64,000 nucleotides of DNA from Jannaschia faecimaris (lineage in GTDB: Bacteria > Pseudomonadota > Alphaproteobacteria > Rhodobacterales > Rhodobacteraceae), in NCBI RefSeq assembly GCF_900107415.1, contig NZ_FNPX01000010.1, positions 1 through 64,000 of the forward strand, read 5' to 3'. Below the pieces are notes generated by a model. The model was not told the origin of the DNA, did not search any database, and was given only the letters and a program-made list of their open reading frames with translations. Positions 26,433-35,267 of this stretch are shown here, in pieces. Within the stretch, counting starts at the first letter, position 1. Each line of letters opens with the position of its first letter. A program made the position numbers and the translations under genes.

Positions 26433-26842
26433 CCTATGCGATGGGCGAGAGCCTCCAGGCCGCGATTTACGCGCACCTGATAGACGATCCGTCGGTGGAC
26501 GCTCTGCTGTCGGGTGCCGTTTTCGACGATGTTCCGACGGATGCACCAGACCCGTTCGTGGCGATTGGACCCGAGAGAGCGCGAGGCATCGGCGACAGCG
26601 GTGGCACCGGTGCAATGCACCAGATGACGATCAGCGTTGTAACGCGACGAAAGGGATACCTCGCAGCCAAAGCAGTGGCCGTCGCGGTTTCGGATGCACT
26701 GTCGCGCGCGGATCTGACGCTGGCGCGGGGCCGTCTGGTGTCGCTGCGCTTCGTTCGAGCTCAAGCAAAGCGGGACAAGGCTGAGGGCGCGCGGCGGATC
26801 GATCTGATCTTTCGGGCACGTACAGATGAGCCGGGTCTGTAG
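26429..26842 (+). CDS. GTA tail completion protein, DUF3168 family (g8)
   Basis: Protein of 137 aa of the DUF3168 (tail terminator/completion) family: N-terminal AAIYAHLIDDPSVDALLSGAVFDDVP, then MHQMTISVVTRRKGYLAAKAVAVAVSDAL. It caps the tail tube and joins it to the neck. It starts inside the g7 stop. Order and length match orfg8. Confidence 0.88.
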   Translation: MTYAMGESLQAAIYAHLIDDPSVDALLSGAVFDDVPTDAPDPFVAIGPERARGIGDSGGTGAMHQMTISVVTRRKGYLAAKAVAVAVSDALSRADLTLARGRLVSLRFVRAQAKRDKAEGARRIDLIFRARTDEPGL

Positions 26843-26866
26843 GCCCAATCAAGGAGATATGGAAAC

Positions 26867-27280
26867 ATGACTGTTCAAGCGGGCAAGGACCTTTTGTTGA
26901 AGGTTGACCAAGATGGAACCGGCGTTTTCGTGACGCTGGCGGGGCTGAGGGCGACGCGGCTGACTTTCAATGCTGGAAGTATCGACGTCACCTCGACTGA
27001 AAGTGCCGGCGGTTGGCGCGAATTGTTGGGGGGTGGGGGCGTAAAGTCAGCCGCCGTATCGGGATCGGGCATTTTCCGAGATGCTGGCACGGATGCGCGG
27101 GCGAGACAGCTGTTCTTCGATGGAGAGGTGCCTGCGTTCCAGGTCATCATTCCGGACTTTGGAATCGTGGAGGGGCCATTTCAGATCACCTCACTGGAAT
27201 ATGGTGGCACCCATGATGGAGAAGCCACCTATGAAATCGCGCTCGCGTCAGCGGGCGAGCTGATCTTTACGCCGCTTTGA
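26867..27280 (+). CDS. GTA major tail (tube) protein (g9)
   Basis: Tail-tube protein of 137 aa, polymerising as rings into the tube. It resembles the TP901-1 major tail family: GKDLLLKVDQDGTG at the N-terminus, FNAGSIDVTSTESAGGWRELL, and a beta-rich end. The ribosome binding site AAGGAG is the best in the tail section, fitting a protein needed in many copies. g10 starts within its stop codon. Confidence 0.93.
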   Translation: MTVQAGKDLLLKVDQDGTGVFVTLAGLRATRLTFNAGSIDVTSTESAGGWRELLGGGGVKSAAVSGSGIFRDAGTDARARQLFFDGEVPAFQVIIPDFGIVEGPFQITSLEYGGTHDGEATYEIALASAGELIFTPL

Positions 27281-27603
27281 TGGAGTATGGGAACCCCTTC
27301 GCGGGCGAAGTGGCGCTGGTATTGAATGGCCAGCGATATGTCCTGAAGCTGACATTGGGCGCGCTGGCCGAATTGGAGGCCGACCTGGACGAAGATAGCC
27401 TGGTTGCGCTGGTTTCCCGGTTTGAAAGCGGCGGGTTCCGCGCACGCGACGTGGCGCAGCTCCTCTTGGCTGGACTGCGGGGCGGCGGGTGGCGCGGCAA
27501 CGCCGGAACGCTTTTGTCCGCGGAAATCGAGGGCGGCCCCCCCGAAGCGACGCGGGTTGCCGCGTTGCTGCTGGGAAGAGCGTTCGCCCTGCCGGGATCA
27601 TGA
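27280..27603 (+). CDS. GTA tail assembly chaperone-like protein (g10)
   Basis: Protein of 107 aa of the gene-transfer-agent gp10 family. The short conserved stretch VALVLNGQRYVLKLTLGALAELE (here shown only to 23 residues in part: VLKLTLGALAELEADL) is typical of phage tail assembly chaperones. ATG overlaps the g9 stop by one base and its own stop overlaps the next gene. In phages such a pair sits between tube and tape-measure genes, as here. Confidence 0.84.
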   Translation: MEYGNPFAGEVALVLNGQRYVLKLTLGALAELEADLDEDSLVALVSRFESGGFRARDVAQLLLAGLRGGGWRGNAGTLLSAEIEGGPPEATRVAALLLGRAFALPGS

Positions 27604-27815
27604 AACGGGTGTCTGACATCGGGCTTGATTGGCCTGCGCTCATGGCGGCGGGTCTCCGCAGGCTCGGACTAAAGCCTGCGGAATTCTGGGCACTGACACC
27701 AGCGGAGTTAGCGTTTTTATTGGGGCATGGGGACGGACGATTGCCGATGGACCGGGCGGGGCTTGATGCGCTGGCCGCCCGATTCCCGGACACGGAGGAA
27801 AGCAAAGATGGATGA
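27600..27815 (+). CDS. GTA tail assembly chaperone, small (g10.1)
   Basis: Protein of 71 aa matching the small phage tail chaperone family seen after g10 in rhodobacterial GTAs (TIGR02216-like). The motif is DWPALMAAGLRRLGLKPAEFW followed by LTPAELAFLLG. ATG sits in the g10 stop (ATGA). g10 and g10.1 as two overlapping frames recall the G/GT pair of lambda, although no slippery sequence was identified. Confidence 0.82.
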   Translation: MKRVSDIGLDWPALMAAGLRRLGLKPAEFWALTPAELAFLLGHGDGRLPMDRAGLDALAARFPDTEESKDG

Positions 27816-28455
27816 TGTGGTTGGCGAAGGCCTGGATGAGAAACTCGATGCGTTGGAAGCGCGGCTGGGCGGGTCAGAGGTGGTCGTGGCACGATTCACG
27901 GCGGCGCTTGGCACCTTGGAAGGGCAGATGCTTTTCACCCAACGGGAGGTGCAGGGCCTGTCCCGGTCATTCGGCGGGTCACTGAAGCGCGCCTTTGATG
28001 GTGTGGCTTTTGACGGTCAGAAGCTGTCAGATGCCCTGAGTACGTTGGCGCAGTCCATGGTCAACGCATCCTATAACGCGGCAGTGCGGCCTGTCAGTCA
28101 GGCGCTTGGCGGAACATTGGCGAGCGGAATCAACGCCGTTTTGCCCTTTGCAGACGGGGCGAGTTTCGCTCAGGGCCGTGTCATGCCCTTTGCAAAGGGC
28201 GGTGTGATCAGTGCGGCGTCGATGTTTCCGATGCGTGGTGGAACTGGCCTGATGGGCGAAGCTGGCCCGGAGGCCATCATGCCTCTACGGCGCGGGCCGG
28301 ACGGCAGCTTGGGCGTGGCAGCACAAGGTGGGAGCGGCGCTGTCACCATCAACATGAATATTGCGACGCCGGATGTACAGGGCTTCAGGCGGTCCCGCAG
28401 CCAAGTTGCCGCTGAAATGTCCCGCGCCCTGTCGCGCGGTGCACGCAATCGCTGA
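27808..28455 (+). CDS. GTA tail tape-measure protein (g11)
   Basis: Protein of 215 aa setting tail length; its shortness fits the short GTA tail. It has a helical, coiled-coil N-terminal half (LDEKLDALEARLGGSE...LEGQMLFTQREVQGLSRSF), a hydrophobic central stretch, and the tape-measure C-terminal signature AKGGVISAAS...GLMGEAGPEAIMPLRR. The start overlaps g10.1 by 8 bp. Confidence 0.9.
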   Translation: MDDVVGEGLDEKLDALEARLGGSEVVVARFTAALGTLEGQMLFTQREVQGLSRSFGGSLKRAFDGVAFDGQKLSDALSTLAQSMVNASYNAAVRPVSQALGGTLASGINAVLPFADGASFAQGRVMPFAKGGVISAASMFPMRGGTGLMGEAGPEAIMPLRRGPDGSLGVAAQGGSGAVTINMNIATPDVQGFRRSRSQVAAEMSRALSRGARNR

Positions 28456-28465
28456 GGAGGTGTCG

Positions 28466-29098
28466 ATGTCTTTCCACGAAATACGGTTCCCGCCACGCTT
28501 GTCCTTGGGCTCCATTGGCGGGCCGGAGCGTTTAACCGAGATCGTCACGCTCGCTAATGGGCACGAGGAGCGCAATACGCCTTGGGCACATTCGCTTCGG
28601 CGCTATGATGCGGGCGTTGGGATGAGATCCCTGAACGACGTAGAAGACTTGATCGCGTTTTTCGAAGCACGGCGTGGGCAACTGCACGGATTTCGATGGA
28701 AAGACTGGGCCGACTGCAAGTCCAGCCGGCCTTCGGACCAGATCAGTTTTCGCGACCAGGTCATCGGGGTTGGCGACGGTCAGGCGAAGGTATTCCAGCT
28801 CTCCAAGACCTATGTTTCGGGCAACCAGGACTACACCCGTCCGATCACCAAGCCGGTGCCGCGCAGCGTATTGGCTGGGGTGCAGGACGACGAGCTAACA
28901 TATCAGGTGCACTATACCGTGGACCACGAGTCGGGACTCGTAAGCTTTGTGGAGCCGCCTGATATCGCCGTTGAGGTGACTGCCGGGTTTGAATTCGACG
29001 TGCCGGTTCGTTTCGATACCGACGCGATCCGGACGTCGGTTGCCAACTTCCAGGCGGGCGAAGTCCCAGATGTGCCGGTCGTGGAGTTGCGAGTATGA
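28466..29098 (+). CDS. GTA distal tail protein, DUF2460 / TIGR02217 (g12)
   Basis: Protein of 210 aa with the family opening FHEIRFPPRLSLGSIGG and the blocks FFEARRGQLHGFRWKDWADCKS and YTRPITKPVP. In the Rhodobacter particle this is the distal tail ring joining tube and hub. A good GAGGAGG site precedes ATG 28466. Its stop overlaps the g13 start by 4 bp. Confidence 0.92.
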   Translation: MSFHEIRFPPRLSLGSIGGPERLTEIVTLANGHEERNTPWAHSLRRYDAGVGMRSLNDVEDLIAFFEARRGQLHGFRWKDWADCKSSRPSDQISFRDQVIGVGDGQAKVFQLSKTYVSGNQDYTRPITKPVPRSVLAGVQDDELTYQVHYTVDHESGLVSFVEPPDIAVEVTAGFEFDVPVRFDTDAIRTSVANFQAGEVPDVPVVELRV

Positions 29099-29964
29099 GT
29101 ATGCTTGCGGAGCACATGGCCAGCGGCTGTACGACGGTTTGTCGGGCGTGGATCGTACGGCGCAAAGATGGCTTGACCCTTGGATTTACCGATCACGATC
29201 TTGAATTGATCGTGGAGGGCGTTGCCTGTTTGGCAGCTTCCGGGATGACAGCCGGTGCCTTGCAGGCCTCAACCGGATTGGCGGTGGACAATGCAGAGGC
29301 GCAGGGCGCGCTAAGTCATGATGCGATCCGAGGAGAGGATATTCGCGCAGGCCTTTGGGATGGTGCGGAAGTCACGAGCTACTTGGTAAATTGGCAGTCA
29401 GCGCAGGATTTCGAAGTCCTGTTCCGCGGCTCGCTTGGTGAGATTTCCTGGGGCGAGGGTGCCTTTACGGCTGAATTGCGCGGGCTTTCTGAGACGTTGA
29501 ACAAGGCGCGGGGACGCGTCTACCAGTCACGCTGCGATGCCGCGCTAGGCGACGAACGCTGCCGCCATGAGCTTGGGCCAATGTTCACCACGGAGGTGGA
29601 GGTATCCGCTTCCAGCGATGATCGGCTGGTCATGCTGCCGCTCTTGCGAGATTTCCCGCCGAAGTGGTTTGAGAACGGACAATTGATCGTCCTGTCTGGC
29701 GCAGCACAAGGGGCCTTGGAACGGATCAAGACTGACCGCACGCGGGAAGAAGTCCGAGAGTTGGGACTTTGGCAGTCTTTGCGAAGAGCAATCGAACCCG
29801 GGGATCGGGTGAAGATCAACGCCGGTTGTGACAAGCGCATGTCGACGTGCCGATTGAAGTTTGACAACTTATTAAATTTTAGAGGTTTTCCTCAGATTCC
29901 CGGCGAGGATTGGCTGTTGACCTATCCTGTTTCCGGCGGGGGAAATGACGGTGGCAAGTTGTGA
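29095..29964 (+). CDS. GTA baseplate hub protein, DUF2163 (g13)
   Basis: Hub protein of 289 aa with an N-terminal DUF2163 domain (WIVRRKDGLTLGFTDHDLEL) and a C-terminal domain holding four conserved cysteines in two pairs (SRCDAALGDERCRH and NAGCDKRMSTCRLKF). In related tail hub proteins such cysteines bind an iron-sulphur cluster, so the same is likely here. A notably AT-rich patch (29860-29884) lies within its 3' end. It overlaps g14 by 4 bp. Confidence 0.92.
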   Translation: MSMLAEHMASGCTTVCRAWIVRRKDGLTLGFTDHDLELIVEGVACLAASGMTAGALQASTGLAVDNAEAQGALSHDAIRGEDIRAGLWDGAEVTSYLVNWQSAQDFEVLFRGSLGEISWGEGAFTAELRGLSETLNKARGRVYQSRCDAALGDERCRHELGPMFTTEVEVSASSDDRLVMLPLLRDFPPKWFENGQLIVLSGAAQGALERIKTDRTREEVRELGLWQSLRRAIEPGDRVKINAGCDKRMSTCRLKFDNLLNFRGFPQIPGEDWLLTYPVSGGGNDGGKL

Positions 29965-30407
29965 ATGCAATTGTAACGGCTGCCCGTGCCTGGATCGGGA
30001 CGAAATACGTGCATCAGGCTTCTCTGAGGGGTGGGGGAACGGATTGCTTGGGCTTGGTGCGCGGTGTCTGGCGCGAGTTGTATGGCGACGAGCCTGAAGC
30101 TGTCCCCGCCTATTCCCGAGACTGGGCCGAACCGCAGGGCCTTGAAGTGTTGTTCGAAGCGGCAGGGCGTCACCTAGCCCGCGTCCCGAGATCGCGATCG
30201 TTCCAAGCGGGAGAGCTGCTGCTCTTTCGAATGCGCGATGCAGCTATAGCCAAGCACCTTGGTATCATTGGTGATGGCGGCAACACACCGACTTTCATAC
30301 ACGCGTACACCGGGCATGGTGTGGTGGAAACCCATTTGTCGTCGCCCTGGAACCGCAGGATCGCGGCGCGATTCGACTTTCCCCCAATCATTGACGAGGA
30401 GAACTGA
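29961..30407 (+). CDS. GTA NlpC/P60 cell-wall peptidase (g14)
   Basis: Cysteine peptidase of 148 aa that opens peptidoglycan of the recipient during DNA entry. The catalytic Cys29 is in GGGTDCLGLVRG and His99 in AIAKHLGIIGDGG. The start is GTG inside the g13 stop (GTGA). It is a particle component, distinct in role from the endolysin at 12.6 kb, which would act from within the producing cell. Confidence 0.93.
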   Translation: MNAIVTAARAWIGTKYVHQASLRGGGTDCLGLVRGVWRELYGDEPEAVPAYSRDWAEPQGLEVLFEAAGRHLARVPRSRSFQAGELLLFRMRDAAIAKHLGIIGDGGNTPTFIHAYTGHGVVETHLSSPWNRRIAARFDFPPIIDEEN

Positions 30408-30409
30408 TC

Positions 30410-33400
30410 ATGGCGACACTCGTCTTAGGAGCAGTCGGAGCAGCGGTCGGAGGAAGTCTCGGCGGGTCGTTTCTTGGCTTGAGCGGGGCAGTGGTTGGCC
30501 GCGCAGTCGGAGCCACACTAGGGCGCGTCATCGATCAGTCGATTCTGGGTGCCGGGGCTGATGCGGTTGAGGTCGGACGGCTGGATAGGTTGCGGTTGAT
30601 CAGCGCATCGGAGGGTGCACCCATTCCTAGGGCGATCGGACGCGTTCGATTGTCGGGACAGGTCATTTGGGCGAGCCGATTCAGAGAAACACGCGAGACC
30701 ACAGGTGGTGGAGGCAAGGGAGCGCCAAGGGCCCCGAAACAGACTTCCTTTAGCTATTCGGTATCTCTTGCAGTCGCCGTGGCAGAGGGCGAGATCACCC
30801 GGATCGGGCGGATATGGGCCGACGGCAAAGAGATTGCGCGATCCTCGGTATTGATGCGAGTCTATCGCGGCACGGAAGATCAGATGCCAGACTCGCTAAT
30901 CGAGGCAATCGAGGGGGCGGACAATGCCCCGGCATTTCGCGGTGTCGCGTACGTCATGTTTGAAGATCTTGATTTGACACCATACGGGAATCGCGTGCCG
31001 CAACTGTCGTTCGAGGTCGTTCGTACGATCGAGGTTCCTGGGGAAGTACCGGCTCCGTCATCTCTGATCGAGGGCGTGGCACTGGTTCCCGGAAGCGGTG
31101 AATTTGCTTTGGCAACGACGGCGGTGCATTTCAATAAGGCCGGTGAGAAGGACTCGGCGAATGTGAATACGCCACAGGGGATCGCCGATTTTCGGGTCTC
31201 GATGGATGATTTGGTGGAGGAGTTGCCAAACCTGAAATCCGTGTCGCTTTTGGTGTCGTGGTTCGGGGATGATCTGCGCTGCGGAGAGTGCGAAATCAAG
31301 CCACGGGTTGAGCATACTGACGTTGAAGGAACGGGGCAGTTTTGGAACGTCTCCGGTCAGACCCGCGCAACAGCCGGCACGGTGCCGATGAAGGGTGGCC
31401 GTCCTGTCTATGGTGGAACCCCGAGCGATCTTTCAGTGATAGAGGCGATCCGTGATCTGAATGAGCGTGGACTCGCGATCACGTTTTACCCGTTTATTAT
31501 GATGGACCAATTGGCTGGGAATGGCCTGCCAGACCCCTATGGATCTGAGGAGCAACCAGCTCTGCCGTGGAGGGGCCGGATTACGACTGGACTGGCGGCC
31601 CATCAAAACGGATCAAGCGACCGGACATTGCAAGCCCGCACAGAAGTCGAGGCCTTCTTTGGTCGGACCGATGGATCGGAGATCATCGTTAAGAGCACCG
31701 GAAGCACCTTCCGGCATGGGCATCGTATTATTCAAGGCCCGGCGGACGACTGGTCGTATCGCCGTTTCATCTTGCACTACGCGAAGCTGTGCGCAGAGGC
31801 TGGCGGCGTCGAAGCCTTTTGCATCGGATCAGAGATGCGCGGTCTGACCCGTATTCGAGCAGAGGGAGACAGTTTTCCATCAGTGGAGGCCTTGCGCGAT
31901 CTTGCGCGCGATGTTCGAGGCATCTTGCCGGATACAAAGATCTCTTACGCAGCGGACTGGTCTGAATACTATGGTTATCAGCCGGCTGATACGGGCAACG
32001 TTCACTTCAATCTGGACCCGCTATGGGCTGACCCTGCGATCGATTTCGTTGGTATCGACAACTATATGCCGCTGGCGGATTGGCGAGACGGGGACGCGCA
32101 TCTTGATGCAGCATTCCGCACTACGAACAACCTCGAATATCTTCAATCGAATATCGAAGGGGGCGAGGGTTTTGACTGGCACTATCCAACCCCAGAAGCC
32201 CGAGCGTCGCAGCGGCGCGTTCCAATATCTGACGGGGCCCACGGAGAGCCGTGGGTTTATCGCTATAAGGACATCCGAAGTTGGTGGACCAATGCACATC
32301 ATGACCGAATTGATGGGACGAGAGCGGAGCAGCCGACGGCGTGGGTTCCGGGGTCGAAGCCAATCCGGTTCACTGAATATGGCTGTGCGGCCATAGACAG
32401 GGGTGCCAACCAACCCAACAAGTTCATTGATGAAAAATCGTCAGAGTCGAGCCTGCCTCGACACTCAGACGGGCGGCCGGATGACACGATGCAGATGCAG
32501 TATCTGCGGAGTCTGCTTGCGTATTGGAATGACTCCAGCCGAAATCCAAAATCCGAGGTTTACGATGGCCGGATGGTAGATTTATCGAGAAGCCTTGCAT
32601 GGGCGTGGGACACAAGACCGTGGCCCTATTTTCCGGAGCTGGCGTCCCACTGGAGTGATGCCCAGAACTACGCGCGCGGGCACTGGATTTCTGGGCGGAC
32701 CGCAAACCAGCCGCTTGCGAACGTTGTTGCGCAAATCTGTAGTTTGGCCGGATTGCGTGACTATGATGTTTCGCGCGTTGAAGGGGTCGTTCGCGGCTAT
32801 GTCATGGCAAATGTTCAAAGCGCGCGTGCCGATCTTCAGCCTCTGATGATGACCTATGGGATTGAAGCGAGCGAGCAAGCCGGAAGAATAGTCTTCTTCA
32901 TGCGTGCAGATGCGCCCGAAGCGAAGCTTGATCCTAACTTTTTCGTCAGGCGGGACGGCCCTGTCATCGTACGGCAGCGCGCGGCATTTGCTGAAGCGCC
33001 GAAACGTGTACTTGTCAACCACATGAATTCGGAGGGCGACTTTGAGATTCGCGTTGCGGACGCGGGCCTGCCGGGCAACTCGGACTCACCGGTCTCCCAA
33101 TCCGAGGTGCCGTTGAGCCTGAGCAAAGGGGAAGCGCACGGATTGGCGGAACGGTTTTTGACCGAGACAAACATTTCGCGAGACACTGTAGAACTGGAAC
33201 TCGCCCCATCGATGCGTCAATACAAACCGGGGCAACTAATTCAGATCGACGAGACAGGTGACCTCTGGCGGATAGACCGGCTTGAGGATGCTGGCGGGCG
33301 CAAAGTTCAAGCAGTAAGGACCGAGCGCGCCCAATATGAGCCGAGTGACCGTGTTGAAGACGGGTCTGGTCGCGTTCGTCCGCTGGCTCCGCTGCCAGTG

Positions 33401-34321
33401 GATTCAACGTTTCTGGAATTGCCTCTCCTGACTGGCGAGGAGGTGCCCTATTCTCCCTATATTGCCGTGTCTGCTTCGCCTTGGCCCGGTACGGTAGCGA
33501 TATATTCGTCTAGCGATGATGCAAATTATGGGCTGAACTCCTTGATCAATCTGCCAACAGTAAATGGCGTGACGGAAACCGTTCTTGATCCCGCCCGACC
33601 GTCGGTGTTCGATAATGGTCCCGAATTGCTCGTGCGGGTTCGCAACGAGACGCTAGAGTCTGTGTCGCTCAAAGCCCTGCTGTCAGGCGCGAATGCTGCG
33701 GCGATAAACGATGGATCTCTGACTGGGTGGGAGGTTTTCCAATTCCAGCACGCCCGGCTTGTTGCGCCAGGCTTGTGGGGCTTGTCCAGACGATTGCGGG
33801 GTCAGCGGGGGACAGAATGGACAATGTGCGAGACCCGCCCTATCGGCTCCACAATTGTGTTCCTCGGTTCGAACTTGGCCCAGTTAGAGTTCGCCAAGGA
33901 AACCTTGGGTGTAGAACGCTATTTCAGAACTGGCCCTGCGCGTCTTCCGCTGGAAAACGAGGCATACCTTCAGGAAAAAATCGTGGTACGTGGCGAAGGA
34001 CTTAGGCCCTACGCGCCAGCGCATCTGAGGGCCACACGACAGCCGGACGGTGTTGCGGTGTCATGGATCCGGCGATCCAGGGTTGGCGGAGACGGTTGGG
34101 GTGCCGCTGATGTGCCAACTGGAGAAGCGCGGGAGCGCTACCGCGTTCAGGTGTTACGGAGCGATGAGAGCGTTTCATTCGAGATTGATACAGTCCTGCC
34201 AGAGGTGTTCATCGACAATCAAAGTCTCGATAACCCGGAAGTTGGACCGCTCCGGCTGTCCGTCGCTCAGATATCGGAAGACGTTGGATCAGGCGCTGAG
34301 GCGTATATCGCGGTTCCGTGA
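30410..34321 (+). CDS. GTA tail tip / host-interaction megaprotein (g15)
   Basis: Largest gene of the cluster: 1303 aa, virtually the size of the Rhodobacter capsulatus orfg15 product. A glycine/alanine-rich hydrophobic N-terminus (residues 4-45) resembles tail-tip membrane-active segments. A TIM-barrel (GTA_TIM) domain lies at about 420-730 (FCIGSEMRGLTRIRAEGD, GNVHFNLDPLWAD), followed by a phage-tail-3 hub domain (about 780-950) and beta-rich C-terminal modules. It is intact. It is more AT-rich than the genes before it, a compositional shift that continues into cysE. Confidence 0.93.
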   Translation: MATLVLGAVGAAVGGSLGGSFLGLSGAVVGRAVGATLGRVIDQSILGAGADAVEVGRLDRLRLISASEGAPIPRAIGRVRLSGQVIWASRFRETRETTGGGGKGAPRAPKQTSFSYSVSLAVAVAEGEITRIGRIWADGKEIARSSVLMRVYRGTEDQMPDSLIEAIEGADNAPAFRGVAYVMFEDLDLTPYGNRVPQLSFEVVRTIEVPGEVPAPSSLIEGVALVPGSGEFALATTAVHFNKAGEKDSANVNTPQGIADFRVSMDDLVEELPNLKSVSLLVSWFGDDLRCGECEIKPRVEHTDVEGTGQFWNVSGQTRATAGTVPMKGGRPVYGGTPSDLSVIEAIRDLNERGLAITFYPFIMMDQLAGNGLPDPYGSEEQPALPWRGRITTGLAAHQNGSSDRTLQARTEVEAFFGRTDGSEIIVKSTGSTFRHGHRIIQGPADDWSYRRFILHYAKLCAEAGGVEAFCIGSEMRGLTRIRAEGDSFPSVEALRDLARDVRGILPDTKISYAADWSEYYGYQPADTGNVHFNLDPLWADPAIDFVGIDNYMPLADWRDGDAHLDAAFRTTNNLEYLQSNIEGGEGFDWHYPTPEARASQRRVPISDGAHGEPWVYRYKDIRSWWTNAHHDRIDGTRAEQPTAWVPGSKPIRFTEYGCAAIDRGANQPNKFIDEKSSESSLPRHSDGRPDDTMQMQYLRSLLAYWNDSSRNPKSEVYDGRMVDLSRSLAWAWDTRPWPYFPELASHWSDAQNYARGHWISGRTANQPLANVVAQICSLAGLRDYDVSRVEGVVRGYVMANVQSARADLQPLMMTYGIEASEQAGRIVFFMRADAPEAKLDPNFFVRRDGPVIVRQRAAFAEAPKRVLVNHMNSEGDFEIRVADAGLPGNSDSPVSQSEVPLSLSKGEAHGLAERFLTETNISRDTVELELAPSMRQYKPGQLIQIDETGDLWRIDRLEDAGGRKVQAVRTERAQYEPSDRVEDGSGRVRPLAPLPVDSTFLELPLLTGEEVPYSPYIAVSASPWPGTVAIYSSSDDANYGLNSLINLPTVNGVTETVLDPARPSVFDNGPELLVRVRNETLESVSLKALLSGANAAAINDGSLTGWEVFQFQHARLVAPGLWGLSRRLRGQRGTEWTMCETRPIGSTIVFLGSNLAQLEFAKETLGVERYFRTGPARLPLENEAYLQEKIVVRGEGLRPYAPAHLRATRQPDGVAVSWIRRSRVGGDGWGAADVPTGEARERYRVQVLRSDESVSFEIDTVLPEVFIDNQSLDNPEVGPLRLSVAQISEDVGSGAEAYIAVP

Positions 34322-34381
34322 TCCCAGTTTGCTTTGGTCGGGCGGAAGGCTTAGATCAAAACTCAAAGATGGAGATGCGCA

Positions 34382-35200
34382 ATGCGGATGCCGAGCAAGA
34401 AATTGCATTCAATCGACCCGGTTTGGGATAGGATTACTGTGGAGGCGCGTCAGGCAGCCCAAGATGAGCCTGTTCTGGGCGGACTTACTCATTCATCTGT
34501 TCTACAGCACGATCTATTAGAAGATGCGCTTGCTTATCACTTCGCGCAAAAGCTGGCTTCAGTTGAGATGAGCGAGCAAATTCTGCGCGAAGTTGCGGAC
34601 ACGGCTTTGGCCGATGATCCGCGTATCGCCACGGCGGCGCGTGCTGATATTGTGGCGACTTATGAACGTGACCCAGCCTGTGATCGTTTCTTGCAGCCGC
34701 TGATGTTTTTCAAGGGCTACAGGGCTGTACAGGCCAGCCGGATCGGGCACTGGCTTTGGATGGAAGGCCGTAGGGATCTCGCCTACTTCGTTCAGATGCG
34801 AATTTCAGAGCTTTTCGGAGTCGATATTCATCCGGGTGCCCAGATCGGGCGCGGCATCATGATTGATCACGCACATTCTATTGTTATCGGTGAGACAGCA
34901 GTTGTGGGAGATAATGTTTCGATGTTGCATTCGGTGACGCTGGGCGGGACGGGTAAGGAAGACGATGACCGGCACCCGAAGATAGGGGACGGTGTTTTGA
35001 TCGGCGCTGGAGCAAAGGTTCTTGGAAACATCAAGATCGGTCATTGCTCGCGGATTGCGGCAGGATCGGTTGTGCTTGAGGATGTGCCACCGAAGACTAC
35101 GGTGGCGGGCGTACCCGCCCGGATTGTTGGCGAGGCGGGATGCGCACAACCCTCTACCATGATGGACCAGTTGATTGGCATCCGATCATCTGACGACTGA
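34382..35200 (+). CDS. cysE: Serine O-acetyltransferase
   Basis: Acetylates L-serine for cysteine synthesis. The protein is 272 aa. An N-terminal helical domain (1-145) is followed by left-handed hexapeptide repeats with the active-site region IDHAHSIVIGETAVVGDNVSMLHSV and the loop GGTGKEDDDRHPKIGDGV. GGAG precedes ATG 34382. It lies 60 bp after g15 on the same strand with no terminator between, so it may be read from GTA transcripts; cysE also adjoins the GTA cluster in other Rhodobacterales, as I recall. Confidence 0.95.
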   Translation: MRMPSKKLHSIDPVWDRITVEARQAAQDEPVLGGLTHSSVLQHDLLEDALAYHFAQKLASVEMSEQILREVADTALADDPRIATAARADIVATYERDPACDRFLQPLMFFKGYRAVQASRIGHWLWMEGRRDLAYFVQMRISELFGVDIHPGAQIGRGIMIDHAHSIVIGETAVVGDNVSMLHSVTLGGTGKEDDDRHPKIGDGVLIGAGAKVLGNIKIGHCSRIAAGSVVLEDVPPKTTVAGVPARIVGEAGCAQPSTMMDQLIGIRSSDD

Positions 35201-35219
35201 GTTTATATCGGCAAAGACA

Positions 35220-35247
35220 AGAGGCCGGGGCTTCCGCCCCGGCTTCT
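35220..35247. terminator. Bidirectional terminator between cysE and pdhC
   Basis: Stem GCCGGGGC/GCCCCGGC (35224-35231 with 35236-35243), UUCC loop, extended by further pairs to 35220-35247. It lies 19 bp after the cysE stop and 20 bp from the pdhC stop, serving convergent units. Confidence 0.75.
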
Positions 35248-35267
35248 CTGCGAAAACGCTGCTGCTT

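Noticed and set aside
20544-34321. The phage-like genes as an integrated prophage
   Set aside because: No integrase, repressor, replication or attachment site, order and sizes match GTA genes g1-g15 and the flanks are housekeeping genes.
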